DNA of 64,000 bases from Prevotella sp. (GTDB lineage Bacteria; Bacteroidota; Bacteroidia; Bacteroidales; Bacteroidaceae), in assembly GCA_017554145.1 (NCBI GenBank), contig JAFZIZ010000006.1, positions 38,349 to 102,348 of the forward strand. Direction: 5' to 3'. The notes under the pieces were generated by a model, which searched no databases, had not been told where the DNA came from, and saw only the letters and a program-made list of their open reading frames with translations. This document shows positions 32,986 through 45,512 of this stretch, piece after piece; the stretch's first letter is position 1, and each line of letters begins with the position of its first letter. The position numbers were made by a program, and so were the translations under genes.

Positions 32986-34625
32986 AATACCTCTCCTTTT
33001 TTACTAAGTTTCTGTTTAGGAGCCTCACGACGTTTAATCTCCTTCAACTCCTGCCCAGCCTTTTTAGGACGCCAATTAAAAATATCCTCCTTGTTTCGCG
33101 GACGAATATAGTCAAACCATGCATATTGGGGAAGGAAATACTTTGAGGGAGGTATCTGAGTCATCGGATAAAGGGTTCCTGTGGGGCTCTCCATCCAAAT
33201 CTTCTTCATCTTACGTTTCTCCAAATACATTTTCATCCAAGGAGTCTCTGTATAGTTCAAACCTATCAACGAACTGTCTGCATCATCTATCGGATAATAT
33301 ACGATTAACACATTCCCAACGGCATCCGTCTCATAGATCTCCCCTTTTTCGAAATAAGCCAACATCTCTCTTGAGGAAACCTGATTGAAATGTACAGTAT
33401 CTGGCATTTGTTCTGTAGAGAAGGCCTGTCCTATGATATGGGCACGATGAATCGTCGAATCCTTAATGTATACTCTTATCTCCTCACCAAACAACTGTTG
33501 ATTGTTGTTCCATACAATCGGGTCCTTGTACATCGTCATACAAGAATCTTTCGAATTATATACCAAGGAATCACAGACAGCCTGTACATCTATTCTATAC
33601 GCGCGTACCTTATTATATCCATATATTTTACGGTATACAGAATCGGTATTAATATTATAGGTATATAACTTAAATGTATCCGCGTGCATGAATAAAGAGT
33701 CTTTCTGAGAGTAGTCTATAGCCACCGCACGTTTGGTCGCCATTGCATACCCTGTCGAATCATTATACTCACAATAATCGCCTGTCATTTTGTTTTTGTT
33801 GATAGAATCCACATAGACCACATTCCAATAAGCATGACTCAGGCCATTCTTACTATCATGATATACACTATCACCCACAATAGAACGTCCTTTGTCCTTC
33901 ATGACTGAGCGACCAAACAATTCTGATGTTTCTGTCTTGGTATTGTAATAACCATCCTCACTATAGATATGGCTCGTCCCAGAGATGATATTTGACGGAC
34001 CGACGATATGTGCACGGGAAGTTCGTGTGTCATAATACAAAGAGTCTGTTGTTAAATAAAACTTTTTATTACGTAAACGAACATCATAATAGAACATCGC
34101 CATCTTTGTGTCCGTATGATACTCGCCCCAATCACTTGTCAGGGTGGAACCATTATCGACCAATTTTCCTCCTTCAAAAAAGTTACCGAAGTTATACAGT
34201 CTGTCATAATCAAGACTGTCTGTATACAATGTAGACTGCCGATGCTTCAATATCACATTATAACGAGCCTGCGCTATCTGTGCATTACCGTCATAATAGG
34301 CATAATCGCTAAACAACTTAAGGGTATCACCTTGCAACATCTTTACATGTCCAAAAGCCTCAAAAGAGTTTGACTGCTCAAAGAAATTGGCACTGTCGCA
34401 ATATAGGTTTGCCCCCATGTGCCTGAAATGCACATTACCGACTAATATTTGGGCATCACCATTCCGATACTGGTCATATCGCAACTGATCGGAATGAACT
34501 AAATATACTCGCTTGTCCGCAGGCTTATTACGTGAAATGTTACGCTTGCGGGTTGGCTGCATAGCCCATACGAGACTTAGTCCGAAGAGACACAGCAACA
34601 CAAATGCTACAGTACGGAGTCTCAT
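32982..34625 (-). CDS. OstA/LptA-domain periplasmic protein
   Basis: 547 residues. A signal-like N-terminus ([21 protein letters not shown]) precedes a long repetitive beta-jellyroll of the OstA/LptA type, with repeating units such as [17 protein letters not shown] and [21 protein letters not shown]. LptA-like proteins bind lipopolysaccharide in the periplasm and bridge inner and outer membranes. It overlaps mutL and the upstream peptidyl-prolyl isomerase gene by 4 nt each. Chaperones upstream and LptB in this same window fit an envelope-assembly theme. Confidence 0.85.
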   Translation of the reverse strand: MRLRTVAFVLLCLFGLSLVWAMQPTRKRNISRNKPADKRVYLVHSDQLRYDQYRNGDAQILVGNVHFRHMGANLYCDSANFFEQSNSFEAFGHVKMLQGDTLKLFSDYAYYDGNAQIAQARYNVILKHRQSTLYTDSLDYDRLYNFGNFFEGGKLVDNGSTLTSDWGEYHTDTKMAMFYYDVRLRNKKFYLTTDSLYYDTRTSRAHIVGPSNIISGTSHIYSEDGYYNTKTETSELFGRSVMKDKGRSIVGDSVYHDSKNGLSHAYWNVVYVDSINKNKMTGDYCEYNDSTGYAMATKRAVAIDYSQKDSLFMHADTFKLYTYNINTDSVYRKIYGYNKVRAYRIDVQAVCDSLVYNSKDSCMTMYKDPIVWNNNQQLFGEEIRVYIKDSTIHRAHIIGQAFSTEQMPDTVHFNQVSSREMLAYFEKGEIYETDAVGNVLIVYYPIDDADSSLIGLNYTETPWMKMYLEKRKMKKIWMESPTGTLYPMTQIPPSKYFLPQYAWFDYIRPRNKEDIFNWRPKKAGQELKEIKRREAPKQKLSKKGEVL

Positions 34626-36004
34626 TTAATCCAACCCTGATATTCAAACTGGCAGTCTCTATATCTGTCGTTTACACGAACATATGTTGATTTAATCTTA
34701 TTGACAACCCATTCATGCAACTTCTGTTCACGACGTTTTTCCAATACGACATCCTTCATCACTTGGAAATCTTCCGTGATAGTGGCTTTATGTCCTTCAG
34801 TCCTGCTCTTCAACTTGGCAATAACACATACAGTCTTTCCACGTTCGTTAATCATCTGGAATGGAGCAGAAATCTCACCTACTTTCAATGCGTCAACGGC
34901 ACGTGCCACTTCTGGAGGAAGATCCTGCAACTGGAAACGGGATGTTCTGACTCTGCCATTTTCTTTGACATTCGTCATCAAGCCATTGTTACTACGGGTA
35001 TCTTTGTCATCAGAGATATGAGTAGCTCCAATTTCAAAAGAGAATTTTCCTTCTAAAATATCTGCACGGATAGAGTCCAAACGACTCAAAGACTTATCTA
35101 TCGCTTCCTGACTCACTACAGGTTTGCGTAAGATGTGGCGTACATTTACCTTATCACCACGCTTATCTATCAACTGGATGATATGAAATCCAAATTCAGA
35201 CTCAACAATTTTGGATATCTTCTTAGGATCAGTCAGATTAAATGCCACATTGGCAAAGGCTGGGTCAAGTGTTCCACGTCCTGTATAGCCCAGTTCACCA
35301 CCACGGCGAGCCGTACCGGGATCTTCCGAATACATTCGTGCCAAGGTTTGGAATGAAGTTTCACCCCTATTTACACGATCTGTATAATCACGTAACTCAT
35401 CCTTCACACGATTTATCTCTTCCAGTTCTATACGGGGCGTTTGCGCAATAATCTGCACTTCCACTTCTGTCGGGACAAAAGGCACACTATCTTGTGGGAG
35501 ATTACTAAAATACCTACGCACATCAGCAGGAGTCACGCTAATATCCTTAACCAAATGTCGTTGCATCTCCTGAACCATCTGACGTTCACGATAAGACTCA
35601 CGAAGTTCATTACGTATCTGGCTCATGTTCTTTTTATGATATTCTTCTAACTTCTCACGAGAACCTATCACGGATATCATATATTCAATCTGCTGTTCAA
35701 TACCTTCTGTTATCTCAGCTTCAGTAACCTCAATACTGTCAATGGCTGCTTGGTGGAGATACAATTTCTGTACTGCAATCTGCTCTGGAATTGCACAATC
35801 TGGATCTCCATTCCACCGCAAGCCTTCCTGTTGTGCCTGAAGACGCATGGATTCCACGTCAGATTTAAGAATAGCCTCATCACCGACTACCCAGATTACT
35901 TCATCCACAATGCTCTGTACATTTGTACTATCATTGACAGCTTCTACCTGTTTGGGGCAGAGGGTCAGCAATGCAACTATCGTAATAATGCTTCGTATTT
36001 TCAT
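34622..36004 (-). CDS. SurA-like periplasmic peptidyl-prolyl isomerase
   Basis: 460 residues from the ATG at 36004 (a TTG two codons upstream is possible). Signal peptide, SurA-type N-terminal chaperone helices (about 25-170, with VDEVIWVVGDEAILKSDVE), then two parvulin domains (about 175-280 with YSEDPGTARRGGELGYTGRG, and 290-400). It would assist folding of outer-membrane proteins. Second gene of a pair of parvulins after guaB, overlapping ostA by 4 nt. Confidence 0.9.
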   Translation of the reverse strand: MKIRSIITIVALLTLCPKQVEAVNDSTNVQSIVDEVIWVVGDEAILKSDVESMRLQAQQEGLRWNGDPDCAIPEQIAVQKLYLHQAAIDSIEVTEAEITEGIEQQIEYMISVIGSREKLEEYHKKNMSQIRNELRESYRERQMVQEMQRHLVKDISVTPADVRRYFSNLPQDSVPFVPTEVEVQIIAQTPRIELEEINRVKDELRDYTDRVNRGETSFQTLARMYSEDPGTARRGGELGYTGRGTLDPAFANVAFNLTDPKKISKIVESEFGFHIIQLIDKRGDKVNVRHILRKPVVSQEAIDKSLSRLDSIRADILEGKFSFEIGATHISDDKDTRSNNGLMTNVKENGRVRTSRFQLQDLPPEVARAVDALKVGEISAPFQMINERGKTVCVIAKLKSRTEGHKATITEDFQVMKDVVLEKRREQKLHEWVVNKIKSTYVRVNDRYRDCQFEYQGWIK

Positions 36005-36006
36005 TT

Positions 36007-37146
36007 TCAATGATGATTGTTTACTGTCTTCAATACTTTCTTATTAATATTCACAGGATATTTCTGTCGTAAATCCGCAATCCAATGTTTCTCCATTTCC
36101 AATTGCAAGTCTGCAACCACCTGTTCACGGACTTCCGTATAGCTCTTAGGCTTAAAACCTTTACGCCTGTATTTCTTTTTGTTCTTTTTAAAGTAATAGG
36201 CAAGTGCTTGCTCATCTTCTGCTGCTTGTTTTTCTACAGAGTGTTTACTCTGCTCGTAGAGAAGTAAGCCTTCATAGAAAACTTTTTGTGATTCCTCCTT
36301 AGGATAAGAGAAACCTATAGTCTGACTAACAGGCGTACTTTTTCTCATTGCACCAGAAACCGACTGATTGCTTATCTGTCTTTGTATCCTTCTTTGTGCC
36401 GATTCAACAGCAACATCTTCTTTGATTTGATCGTAAGGCTCCAGTTGTTTGCGGTCAACCATCATAATAATATGATAACCGATAGTGGAAAGGAATGGAC
36501 GGCTCATCTCACCTGGCATCAAGCGAAAAGCCTCATCCTCAATTTCTTTTAACAGCTGTCCACGAGTATACCATCCCATCACACCCTTCTTGGAGGCAGA
36601 GGTTTCATCTTCTGAATATTGACGAGCCAACGAACCAAAATCAGCACCACCTAGTAACTCACGATAAATAGACTCTATCTGCAGTTCTGCTTGGCGTTGT
36701 TCTCCAGAATGCGCTTTCTGAGGTACACGGATAAATATCTGTGCAGGGCACACCAACCCTTCTGTTTCTACATTTCTCTTCATCCTCTCATATTCCGCAT
36801 ACGACTCAGAGGAAGACGACACTGGTAATGCGACCGTTTCCTGAGCTACTGGTGATGCCAACGGAGTTGACACACATTGCAGATATTCTTTCTTAAACGA
36901 AGCTGTTGTATCAATATGAGAGTCAAGAGCTGCCTTTACTTTCAGTTTATAGACAACATACAACTCCAGATAATCAGCAACCGTCTTACGATCAATACCA
37001 CTAATAGTATTATTTTTCAAATACGACTGTTCAAACTCCGAACGTGTTACAGCCATATCACCCACTGTAAACAATATCGGGTTATCATCTGCCAGCACTG
37101 TCGTTGTACCAAGCAGTATGAAAGCGAACAGCAGTCGTACTCTCAT
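36007..37146 (-). CDS. periplasmic parvulin-type peptidyl-prolyl isomerase
   Basis: 379 residues from the ATG at 37146; the frame is open 18 codons upstream inside guaB but the signal peptide (MRVRLLFAFILLGTTTVLA) starts here. One parvulin domain at about 140-245 (YSEDETSASKKGVMGWYTRGQL). The C-terminus is basic and contains a KKNKKKYRRKGFKP stretch. It begins 1 nt after guaB stops and is followed 2 nt later by the SurA-like gene. The two are probably paralogues acting together in outer-membrane protein folding. Confidence 0.9.
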   Translation of the reverse strand: MRVRLLFAFILLGTTTVLADDNPILFTVGDMAVTRSEFEQSYLKNNTISGIDRKTVADYLELYVVYKLKVKAALDSHIDTTASFKKEYLQCVSTPLASPVAQETVALPVSSSSESYAEYERMKRNVETEGLVCPAQIFIRVPQKAHSGEQRQAELQIESIYRELLGGADFGSLARQYSEDETSASKKGVMGWYTRGQLLKEIEDEAFRLMPGEMSRPFLSTIGYHIIMMVDRKQLEPYDQIKEDVAVESAQRRIQRQISNQSVSGAMRKSTPVSQTIGFSYPKEESQKVFYEGLLLYEQSKHSVEKQAAEDEQALAYYFKKNKKKYRRKGFKPKSYTEVREQVVADLQLEMEKHWIADLRQKYPVNINKKVLKTVNNHH

Positions 37147-37147
37147 T

Positions 37148-38641
<1,494 letters not shown>

Positions 38642-38658
38642 TTAAATTTTATTGCGTG

Positions 38659-38666
38659 CAAAATTA
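38659..38666 (-). promoter_or_regulatory. -7 box of the guaB operon
   Basis: Minus-strand TAATTTTG (plus CAAAATTA, 38659-38666), 30 nt before the ATG. Only CTTG (plus CAAG, near 38686) lies at the -33 position. Confidence 0.5.
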
Positions 38667-38732
38667 CTCATTTTTTCCGACATGACAAGCGTTTCACCTT
38701 ATTATTAATACGATTTAACGCAGACATGCCAA

Positions 38733-39782
38733 CTACTTCATCCGCAATACCACACGCCCTTGTGTATCCGTCATCAACGTGGCAGTCATCTTACCTTGCT
38801 GAAAGTTCCGAGAATCTGTAGTTGTAAAACCATAAATCTTAAGGTCTTTCTTCACTTCCTCAAGATCATCATCCGCTGTAATATCCACCATGGTAAAGGA
38901 TTGTTTCTTACGAGTAAGCACCACTGTCACCTGATAATCATTTAAAGAGAAAGTAGCATTCTGCTGTTTAGCTGTCGCTTTCCCTATTATATAATCATAT
39001 TCTTGGAAAACTTTCTTTGCAGAAGCCAGTGTCTTATCCTTCAACAGTCTGACGCCTAGTCCTACAATATCTGTATGCTGGTTCTTTGCAGCTAAACCAT
39101 TTTCTATCTTGCGTGGAGCAGCCTCATATTCCTTGTCAGACATTTCATTATATGCCATCTGATAGGCTTTTGCGTCATCAACGGTAAAACCAATGGTATA
39201 ATTCCCCCCTATCATCGAACGCTCATAATGAAGATTCACACTTCCCAACAGGTTCACGATAGTATACCCCTCTCCACCGTTGTCGACAAAACCCTTTCCG
39301 TAGATAGCCGTTAACTGTTGTTTGATTTGCTGGCATCGTTGTTTGGCGGCTGTTTCCGAAGGATATACCGCATTATCTTCCACGCCTACAGCAAAGACAC
39401 GTTCCGTCATATCGGAAGTATACAGACTCACTTGGGCTGGCTGTCCCATAACCTGTCCGTTGTAAACATAAGACTTTGCCGTTTGTTTCCCTTCAGACTT
39501 CCGTTCCGTAAAACCTTGTTCCAACAATTGTTTCTCAAAGCGATCTGCCTTGATTCCCAATGGAATACCTAAAAAGCCATTACGATTCTTGGAATTGTCC
39601 GTTAGTGTTGTCACATCGAGAAGAACTGTTTGTTCTTCATCTTTTATCCCATCAGTGGTAGTTTCTACTTTTTTCTCTGTCTTATTTTTCTTCTTAAAGA
39701 GTTTCTTCAGAAACTGTCCCTCGGCAGGTTGGCACAACACGAACGTTGCCAATACCAAAAACACATATCTATTGACTTTCAT
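38733..39782 (-). CDS. secreted hypothetical protein downstream of recQ
   Basis: 349 residues. Signal peptide (MKVNRYVFLVLATFVLCQPAEGQ) followed by a lysine-rich patch (KKLFKKKNKTEKK). The mature protein holds two similar halves: GFLGIPLGIKADRFEKQLLEQGF and a later VGLGVRLLKDKTLASAKKVF, each with mixed alpha/beta character. I do not recognise a family. It shares one base with the recQ stop (39782), so is translationally coupled and last in clpP-clpX-recQ. Confidence 0.8.
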   Translation of the reverse strand: MKVNRYVFLVLATFVLCQPAEGQFLKKLFKKKNKTEKKVETTTDGIKDEEQTVLLDVTTLTDNSKNRNGFLGIPLGIKADRFEKQLLEQGFTERKSEGKQTAKSYVYNGQVMGQPAQVSLYTSDMTERVFAVGVEDNAVYPSETAAKQRCQQIKQQLTAIYGKGFVDNGGEGYTIVNLLGSVNLHYERSMIGGNYTIGFTVDDAKAYQMAYNEMSDKEYEAAPRKIENGLAAKNQHTDIVGLGVRLLKDKTLASAKKVFQEYDYIIGKATAKQQNATFSLNDYQVTVVLTRKKQSFTMVDITADDDLEEVKKDLKIYGFTTTDSRNFQQGKMTATLMTDTQGRVVLRMK

Positions 39783-41971
39783 CAGTTCGCCATTTCTGAG
39801 ATAAACTTAATACGCACCAGACGAATCTCGTCCTCAGAGCACTCGTCACCCAGTTCTTCTATCGCTGCTTCCAATGAATCTGTGTCACTCTCCGAGAAAT
39901 AGTCATAGATATCGTCTATATGGTCTTCGTCCATCACTTCATCAAGGAAATAGTCGATATTCAGTTTCGTACCGCTATACACGATAGCTTCTACTTCGTC
40001 CAACAGTTCCTCGAATTCCAGACCTTGAGCGTTAGCGATATCATCCAGTGCTACCTGACGGTCAATACCCTGAATGATCTTCACCTTCAGCATGGATTTC
40101 TTTGCCACCGTACGAACTCGCAAGTCTGCCTGTCGTGTGATATCGTTCTCCTCACAATAACACTTGATAAGATCAACAAACTCTTGGGCATAGGGCTGTT
40201 TTACCTTTCCTTCTCCCACTCCTTGGATGTTCTTCAATTCCTCCAAGGTGACAGGATAATCTGTTGCCATCTGCTCCAAAGAGACATCCTGGAAAATGAC
40301 ATAAGGAGGACGGTTCATCCGCTTCGACACCTTCTTACGTAAATCCTTCAGCATCGCATTCAGCGTTGGGTCGAGAGCACTTGTCCCACCTTCCTGTTCT
40401 GGTGAGCCTTCATAGTCGTCATTAAACTCCTTATCTTCCACGATCATAAACGACTCTGGCTTCTTCAGGAATTTCTTGCCAGCAGAGGTTATCTTTAACA
40501 AACCATAGTTCTCTACGTCCTTTTTCAGATAACCAGCAATCAATGCTTGACGAATCACAGGATTCCACATCTTCTCGTCTTCATCCTCACCGGCTCCAAA
40601 GAGCTCAAGATTCTGATGTTTATGTGCCAAGATCTCTTCCGTTTCACGTCCCATGATAAAGTCGATGACATAGTCAGAACGGAAGTTCTCTTTGACGGCG
40701 ATCACCGTATTCAGTACTATAACCAATAGGTCTTTTGCCTCAATCTTCGTCTTCGGATGCAGACAGTTGTCACAATTATGGCAGTTGTCTTGCTCATACA
40801 CCTCTCCGAAATAGTGCAACAGCATCTTACGACGACATACAGACGTCTCTGCGTATGCTGCTGTCTCCTGCAATAACTGTCGACCGATATCCTGTTCTGC
40901 AACAGGCTTACCTTCCATGAACTTATCCAGTTTCTGCAGATCTTTATTGGCATAGAACGTGATACACAAGCCTTCGCCTCCGTCACGTCCTGCACGACCT
41001 GTCTCCTGATAATAGCCTTCCAATGACTTGGGGATATCGTAGTGGATGACAAAACGGACATCGGGCTTATCAATACCCATACCAAAGGCGATTGTTGCCA
41101 CAATCACATCAATCTTCTCCATCAGGAAGTCATCCTGTGTTTGAGAACGAAGGGCAGAGTCAAGTCCTGCATGATAGGCCTGCGCCTTGATGTCGTTGGC
41201 ACGTAGAATCTCTGCAAGTTCCTCTACTTTCTTACGAGACAAGCAATAGATGATACCACTCTTGCCTGGATGTTGCTTGATGAACTTGATGATATCCTTG
41301 TCTACATCCTTTGTCTTGGGACGTACTTCATAATACAGGTTCGGACGATTAAATGAACTCTTAAATTCAACTGCGTCCATGATACTCAGATTCTTCTTGA
41401 TATCCGTACGCACCTTGTCTGTTGCCGTTGCCGTCAATGCGATAATCGGTGCATCGCCTATCTCATTAATGATAGGACGGATACGACGATATTCTGGTCG
41501 GAAGTCATGTCCCCACTCAGAGATACAGTGGGCCTCATCAATCGCATAAAAGGAAATCTTTGCCTGTTTCAGAAACTCCACGTTATCCTCCTTCGTCAAC
41601 GACTCAGGGGCGACATAAAGCAGTTTCGTCTTACCTTCCTTCACATCTGTCTTAACCTGATCAATAGCCGCTTTGTTCAGCGAGGAATTCAGGTAATGGG
41701 CAGTGCCCTCTTCGCTCATCGCACTGATGACATCTACTTGGTTTTTCATCAGAGCGATCAACGGAGAAATAACGATTGCGGTGCCATCCATCAACAATGA
41801 AGGCAACTGATAACAAAGCGACTTTCCACCACCTGTTGGCATCAGCACAAAGGTGTTCTTGCCATCGAGCACATTCTGCACGATAGCCTCCTGATCACCT
41901 TTGAACTTATCAAAGCCAAAGTATTTCTTCAGTGCTTCTGTTAGATTCGTTTTCTGTTTTGCCATAGGCAT
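39782..41971 (-). CDS. recQ: ATP-dependent DNA helicase RecQ
   Basis: 729 residues; the second Met (41965) is an equally good start. Superfamily 2 helicase: Walker A MPTGGGKSLCYQLP, DEAH-type box AIDEAHCISEWGHDFR, motif VI QETGRAGRDG, then the RQC zinc domain (Cys residues in CRRKML and CHNCDNC) and an HRDC-like domain near 545-620. The last 100 residues are acidic. It unwinds DNA in recombination and repair. It starts 5 nt after clpX. Confidence 0.96.
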   Translation of the reverse strand: MPMAKQKTNLTEALKKYFGFDKFKGDQEAIVQNVLDGKNTFVLMPTGGGKSLCYQLPSLLMDGTAIVISPLIALMKNQVDVISAMSEEGTAHYLNSSLNKAAIDQVKTDVKEGKTKLLYVAPESLTKEDNVEFLKQAKISFYAIDEAHCISEWGHDFRPEYRRIRPIINEIGDAPIIALTATATDKVRTDIKKNLSIMDAVEFKSSFNRPNLYYEVRPKTKDVDKDIIKFIKQHPGKSGIIYCLSRKKVEELAEILRANDIKAQAYHAGLDSALRSQTQDDFLMEKIDVIVATIAFGMGIDKPDVRFVIHYDIPKSLEGYYQETGRAGRDGGEGLCITFYANKDLQKLDKFMEGKPVAEQDIGRQLLQETAAYAETSVCRRKMLLHYFGEVYEQDNCHNCDNCLHPKTKIEAKDLLVIVLNTVIAVKENFRSDYVIDFIMGRETEEILAHKHQNLELFGAGEDEDEKMWNPVIRQALIAGYLKKDVENYGLLKITSAGKKFLKKPESFMIVEDKEFNDDYEGSPEQEGGTSALDPTLNAMLKDLRKKVSKRMNRPPYVIFQDVSLEQMATDYPVTLEELKNIQGVGEGKVKQPYAQEFVDLIKCYCEENDITRQADLRVRTVAKKSMLKVKIIQGIDRQVALDDIANAQGLEFEELLDEVEAIVYSGTKLNIDYFLDEVMDEDHIDDIYDYFSESDTDSLEAAIEELGDECSEDEIRLVRIKFISEMAN

Positions 41972-41976
41972 TTCTT

Positions 41977-43194
41977 TTATTGTAAGTGCGACTTGTCAAG
42001 CTGCTGTTGTGCATACTCGACAGTCACCTCAAAGGACTTTGTCTTCTTCGAAGGCACTTCAAACATCGCATCCATCATGATACTCTCTACAATGGAACGA
42101 AGTCCACGTGCACCTAATTTATATTCCACAGCCTTGTCGACGATGAGTTTCAGAGCCTCAGGCGTAAACGTCAGTTTGATGCCATCCATCTCAAACAGTT
42201 TCTCATACTGCTTGACAATAGAATTCTTCGGCTCTGTCAAGATACGTTCCAATGCTGCACGATCCAGCGGATTCAGATAGGTGAGCACTGGCAGACGACC
42301 GATAATCTCTGGTATCAGTCCGAAAGACTTCAAGTCTTGTGGCAAGATGTATTTCATCAAGTCTTCCTTGTCTATCTTACGGACATTCTGTACCGAGTTA
42401 TATCCCACCACATGGGTATTCAGACGCTGGGCGATCTTACGCTCTATTCCGTCAAAGGCACCTCCACAGATAAAGAGGATGTTATGTGTATCCACATGGA
42501 TATACTCCTGGTCGGGATGCTTACGACCACCCTTGGGTGGTACGTTGACTATCGTTCCTTCCAATAGTTTGAGTAATCCCTGTTGAACACCCTCGCCACT
42601 CACATCACGCGTGATGCTGGGGTTATCGCTCTTACGAGCAATCTTGTCTATCTCATCGATGAAGACGATACCTCGCTGGGCTGCCTCCACCTTATAGTCT
42701 GCCACCTGTAATAAACGGGTGAGAATACTCTCTACGTCCTCGCCTACATAGCCGGCTTCCGTAAATACTGTCGCATCGACAATCGTAAACGGCACATCCA
42801 ACAGTTTGGCTATCGTGCGAGCAAGCAACGTCTTTCCCGTTCCAGTAGAGCCCACCATGATGATATTGCTCTTCTCTATCTCCACACCATTCTCGTCATA
42901 AGGCTGTTGCAATCGTTTATAGTGGTTATAGACAGCTACAGAGAGGAAACGCTTTGCCTCATCCTGTCCGATGACATACTGGTCGAGATAGTCTTTGATC
43001 TCCATCGGTTTGGGGACTTTCTTCAAGTCTGTCCCCCCAACAGTCTTTTTCTTGGCATCGGGTCCATAGCCATTTGCCTTGGCTATCTCGTATGCCTGAA
43101 CGGCACAATCCTCACAGATATTGCCGTTAATGCCAGTTATGAGCAACTTGACCTCCTTATCGGAACGTCCGCAGAAACTACATACTTTCTTCAT
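41977..43194 (-). CDS. clpX: ATP-dependent Clp protease ATP-binding subunit ClpX
   Basis: 405 residues. Zinc-binding domain with Cys5, Cys8, Cys27 and Cys30; AAA+ module with Walker A GSTGTGKT at 115-122, Walker B FIDEIDK, the pore-loop GYVGED and the arginine-containing sensor GARGLRSI. It unfolds substrates for ClpP. It overlaps the clpP stop by one base. Confidence 0.97.
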   Translation of the reverse strand: MKKVCSFCGRSDKEVKLLITGINGNICEDCAVQAYEIAKANGYGPDAKKKTVGGTDLKKVPKPMEIKDYLDQYVIGQDEAKRFLSVAVYNHYKRLQQPYDENGVEIEKSNIIMVGSTGTGKTLLARTIAKLLDVPFTIVDATVFTEAGYVGEDVESILTRLLQVADYKVEAAQRGIVFIDEIDKIARKSDNPSITRDVSGEGVQQGLLKLLEGTIVNVPPKGGRKHPDQEYIHVDTHNILFICGGAFDGIERKIAQRLNTHVVGYNSVQNVRKIDKEDLMKYILPQDLKSFGLIPEIIGRLPVLTYLNPLDRAALERILTEPKNSIVKQYEKLFEMDGIKLTFTPEALKLIVDKAVEYKLGARGLRSIVESIMMDAMFEVPSKKTKSFEVTVEYAQQQLDKSHLQ

Positions 43195-43859
43195 TACTTC
43201 TTCACCAATACCTGATCAATCATACCATACTCCTTGGCCTCCTCTGCCGTCATCCAGTAGTTACGGTCAGAGTCTTTCCAAACCTTATCGTATGGTGTAT
43301 GTGAGTGTTCTGAGATAATCGTATAGAGTTCCTTCTTGAACTTCATAATCTCCTTGGCTTCAATCTCGATATCTGATGCCTGACCCTGCACACCACCTAA
43401 CGGCTGGTGGATCATGACACGACTGTGAGGCAGTGCGGAACGCTTTCCTTCCGTACCAGCCACCAACAGCACTGCTGCCATCGAGGCTGCCATACCTGTA
43501 CAGATAGTTGCCACGTCGGAAGAGATAAACTGCATGGTATCATAGATACCAAGACCTGCCGTCACACTTCCGCCTGGGGAATTGAGGTAGATAGAGATAT
43601 CCTTTCCGCTGTCAACAGAGTCGAGATAAAGCAACTGTGCCTGCAAGGTGTTTGCTGTATAATCATCTATCTGTGTACCCAAGAAGATAATGCGATCCAT
43701 CATCAAGCGTGAGAACACATCCATCTGTGTCACGTTCAACTGGCGCTCCTCCAGGATATAGGGGTTCAAATACTGTGCCTGAGCACTCATTACCTCGTCG
43801 AGTACGAGGCCATTAATACCTAAATGCTTGGTAGCATATTTTCTGAAATCGTTGTTCAT
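43194..43859 (-). CDS. clpP: ATP-dependent Clp protease proteolytic subunit
   Basis: 221 residues from the ATG at 43859; the frame is open 32 codons upstream but the family start is here. Catalytic Ser126 in [11 protein letters not shown] and His151 in [10 protein letters not shown]; hydrophobic [12 protein letters not shown] motif before them. Forms the barrel protease with ClpX, the next gene. A -7 box (TAATTTTG, minus strand, 43922-43929) with TTTG at 43948-43951 overlaps the tig terminator. Confidence 0.97.
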   Translation of the reverse strand: MNNDFRKYATKHLGINGLVLDEVMSAQAQYLNPYILEERQLNVTQMDVFSRLMMDRIIFLGTQIDDYTANTLQAQLLYLDSVDSGKDISIYLNSPGGSVTAGLGIYDTMQFISSDVATICTGMAASMAAVLLVAGTEGKRSALPHSRVMIHQPLGGVQGQASDIEIEAKEIMKFKKELYTIISEHSHTPYDKVWKDSDRNYWMTAEEAKEYGMIDQVLVKK

Positions 43860-43929
43860 CTTTTTTATCGGTTTAGCGAAAAAAGTGAGGTCATCAACCT
43901 TTTTGCGCTCATTTGTAAATACAAAATTA

Positions 43930-43962
43930 CAAAAAAAAGTCGGAACGCAAAGCATTCCGGCT
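43930..43962 (-). terminator. intrinsic terminator of tig
   Basis: On the minus strand GGAATGC/GCGTTCC with a TTT loop is followed by GACT8, about 45 nt after the tig stop. It overlaps the clpP promoter. Confidence 0.85.
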
Positions 43963-44006
43963 CTTTTTTTGGTTAAAAATATTAAAGAAATATCTCTTTC
44001 CTTATT

Positions 44007-45371
44007 TTATTTCTCTTGTAACATCTTCTGGAAGTCCTCCATGGTGATATCTTTCTCGTTGAGTTTCACTACACCTTTCAGGGCTTCTGTCAGTTTCAAG
44101 TCAACGGCACGATCCACGAGTCCGTCTACGTTCTCACGCTTCTTCAGCATCTCAGCGGCATAGTTGTCAAGATACTCCTCAGGAACGTTTGACATACCAT
44201 ACTGTGCAAACTGGGCGCGAGCAGCCTCTTTGGCAACATTCTTCAGGTCAGCATCCTCAATCTTGATTTCCTGAGCAGCCACGAGTTGCTCCTTAATCAG
44301 ATGCCAAGCCAGTTCCTTGATACTTGCCTCGAAGTTTTTCTCCACGAAGTCAGCACCCTTGTCCTTGTTGTTGTTCATCATCACACGCTTCAGGATAGCC
44401 TCTGGGAACTCCAGTTTGCCCACCTTCTTCTCCATGTGCTGACGAACATCGAGCAGGAACTTATAGTCTGAATCAGCCTTGAACTGCTGACTAATCTGGT
44501 CTGCAATCTTCTGACGGAACTCCTTCTCGTCCTTGATAGTACCCTCACCGAAGGTCTGGTCAAACAAATGCTGGTTGACCTCTGCCTTTACGAAGCGACT
44601 GATCTCAGTGATCTGATAGGTGAAGTCACCCTCATGATCCTTCACGTCTTCCTTCTGAATCTTCAACAGGGATGATACCTCAACGTCGCTCTCTGGATAA
44701 GCCTTACGAGGATTCCATGTGATGATATCGCCCAACTTAGCGTTCTCGAAGAGTTTCTTCTGGTCTTCCACCTTCATATACTGAGGCATCAACACTGCAT
44801 CGGCAACGGTGATACCACCTTCCTTTACGTTACCCTTCTCATCCAACTCGCGAAGGTCACCCTTCAGCATGTCGCGCTCTTTCTCGTCGAACTGCTCAAC
44901 CTTCTCATACTGACCAGCACGACTCTGATACATCTCTATCTGCTGGTTGATAAGTTTGTCGTCAACAGTGATGTTATAATAGTCAATCTTATCCTTACCA
45001 CTCAGGGCTGCCTTGAACTCAGGAGCCACAGCGATATCGAACTTAAACTCCAGAGGCTCTTCGCTCTCGAAGTTCAAAGGTTTCTGCTGGTCGCTTGGCA
45101 ATGGCTCGCCCAGCATCTGAATCTTGTTCTCACGAACATACTCATAGAGTTTCTCACCCAGCATCTTGTTCACTACATCCACCTTCACGGCAGCACCATA
45201 CTGACGTTTAATCAGTCCCATAGGAGTCTGACCGGGACGGAATCCAGAAACATTAGCACGCTTACGATAGTCTTTCAGAGTCTTCTCGACTTCTCCCTGA
45301 TAATCTGCTTTCTCCAGCGTAATGGTCATCAAGCCATTCACCTTGTCTGGAGCCTCAAATGAAATATTCAT
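44007..45371 (-). CDS. tig: trigger factor
   Basis: 454 residues. Ribosome-binding N-terminal domain with the signature RKRANVSGFRPGQTP; a weak FKBP-like middle (about 150-245, divergent in Bacteroidetes); C-terminal helical chaperone arms to the end. It binds nascent chains at the ribosome exit. Directly upstream of the clpP-clpX operon on the same strand, a widely conserved neighbourhood. Promoter: minus-strand TACCTTTG (plus CAAAGGTA, 45412-45419). Confidence 0.95.
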   Translation of the reverse strand: MNISFEAPDKVNGLMTITLEKADYQGEVEKTLKDYRKRANVSGFRPGQTPMGLIKRQYGAAVKVDVVNKMLGEKLYEYVRENKIQMLGEPLPSDQQKPLNFESEEPLEFKFDIAVAPEFKAALSGKDKIDYYNITVDDKLINQQIEMYQSRAGQYEKVEQFDEKERDMLKGDLRELDEKGNVKEGGITVADAVLMPQYMKVEDQKKLFENAKLGDIITWNPRKAYPESDVEVSSLLKIQKEDVKDHEGDFTYQITEISRFVKAEVNQHLFDQTFGEGTIKDEKEFRQKIADQISQQFKADSDYKFLLDVRQHMEKKVGKLEFPEAILKRVMMNNNKDKGADFVEKNFEASIKELAWHLIKEQLVAAQEIKIEDADLKNVAKEAARAQFAQYGMSNVPEEYLDNYAAEMLKKRENVDGLVDRAVDLKLTEALKGVVKLNEKDITMEDFQKMLQEK

Positions 45372-45512
45372 CTTTTATACCTTATTTATTATAATTGTCG
45401 TTTTGAGCGTGCAAAGGTACGAATAAGTGAGCAAATATCCAAGAGAATCTTAAGTTTTTTCGTTTTTCCTATTTTTGCAGGAAACACTTCTCCGCAATTA
45501 TTTATTAAAAAA

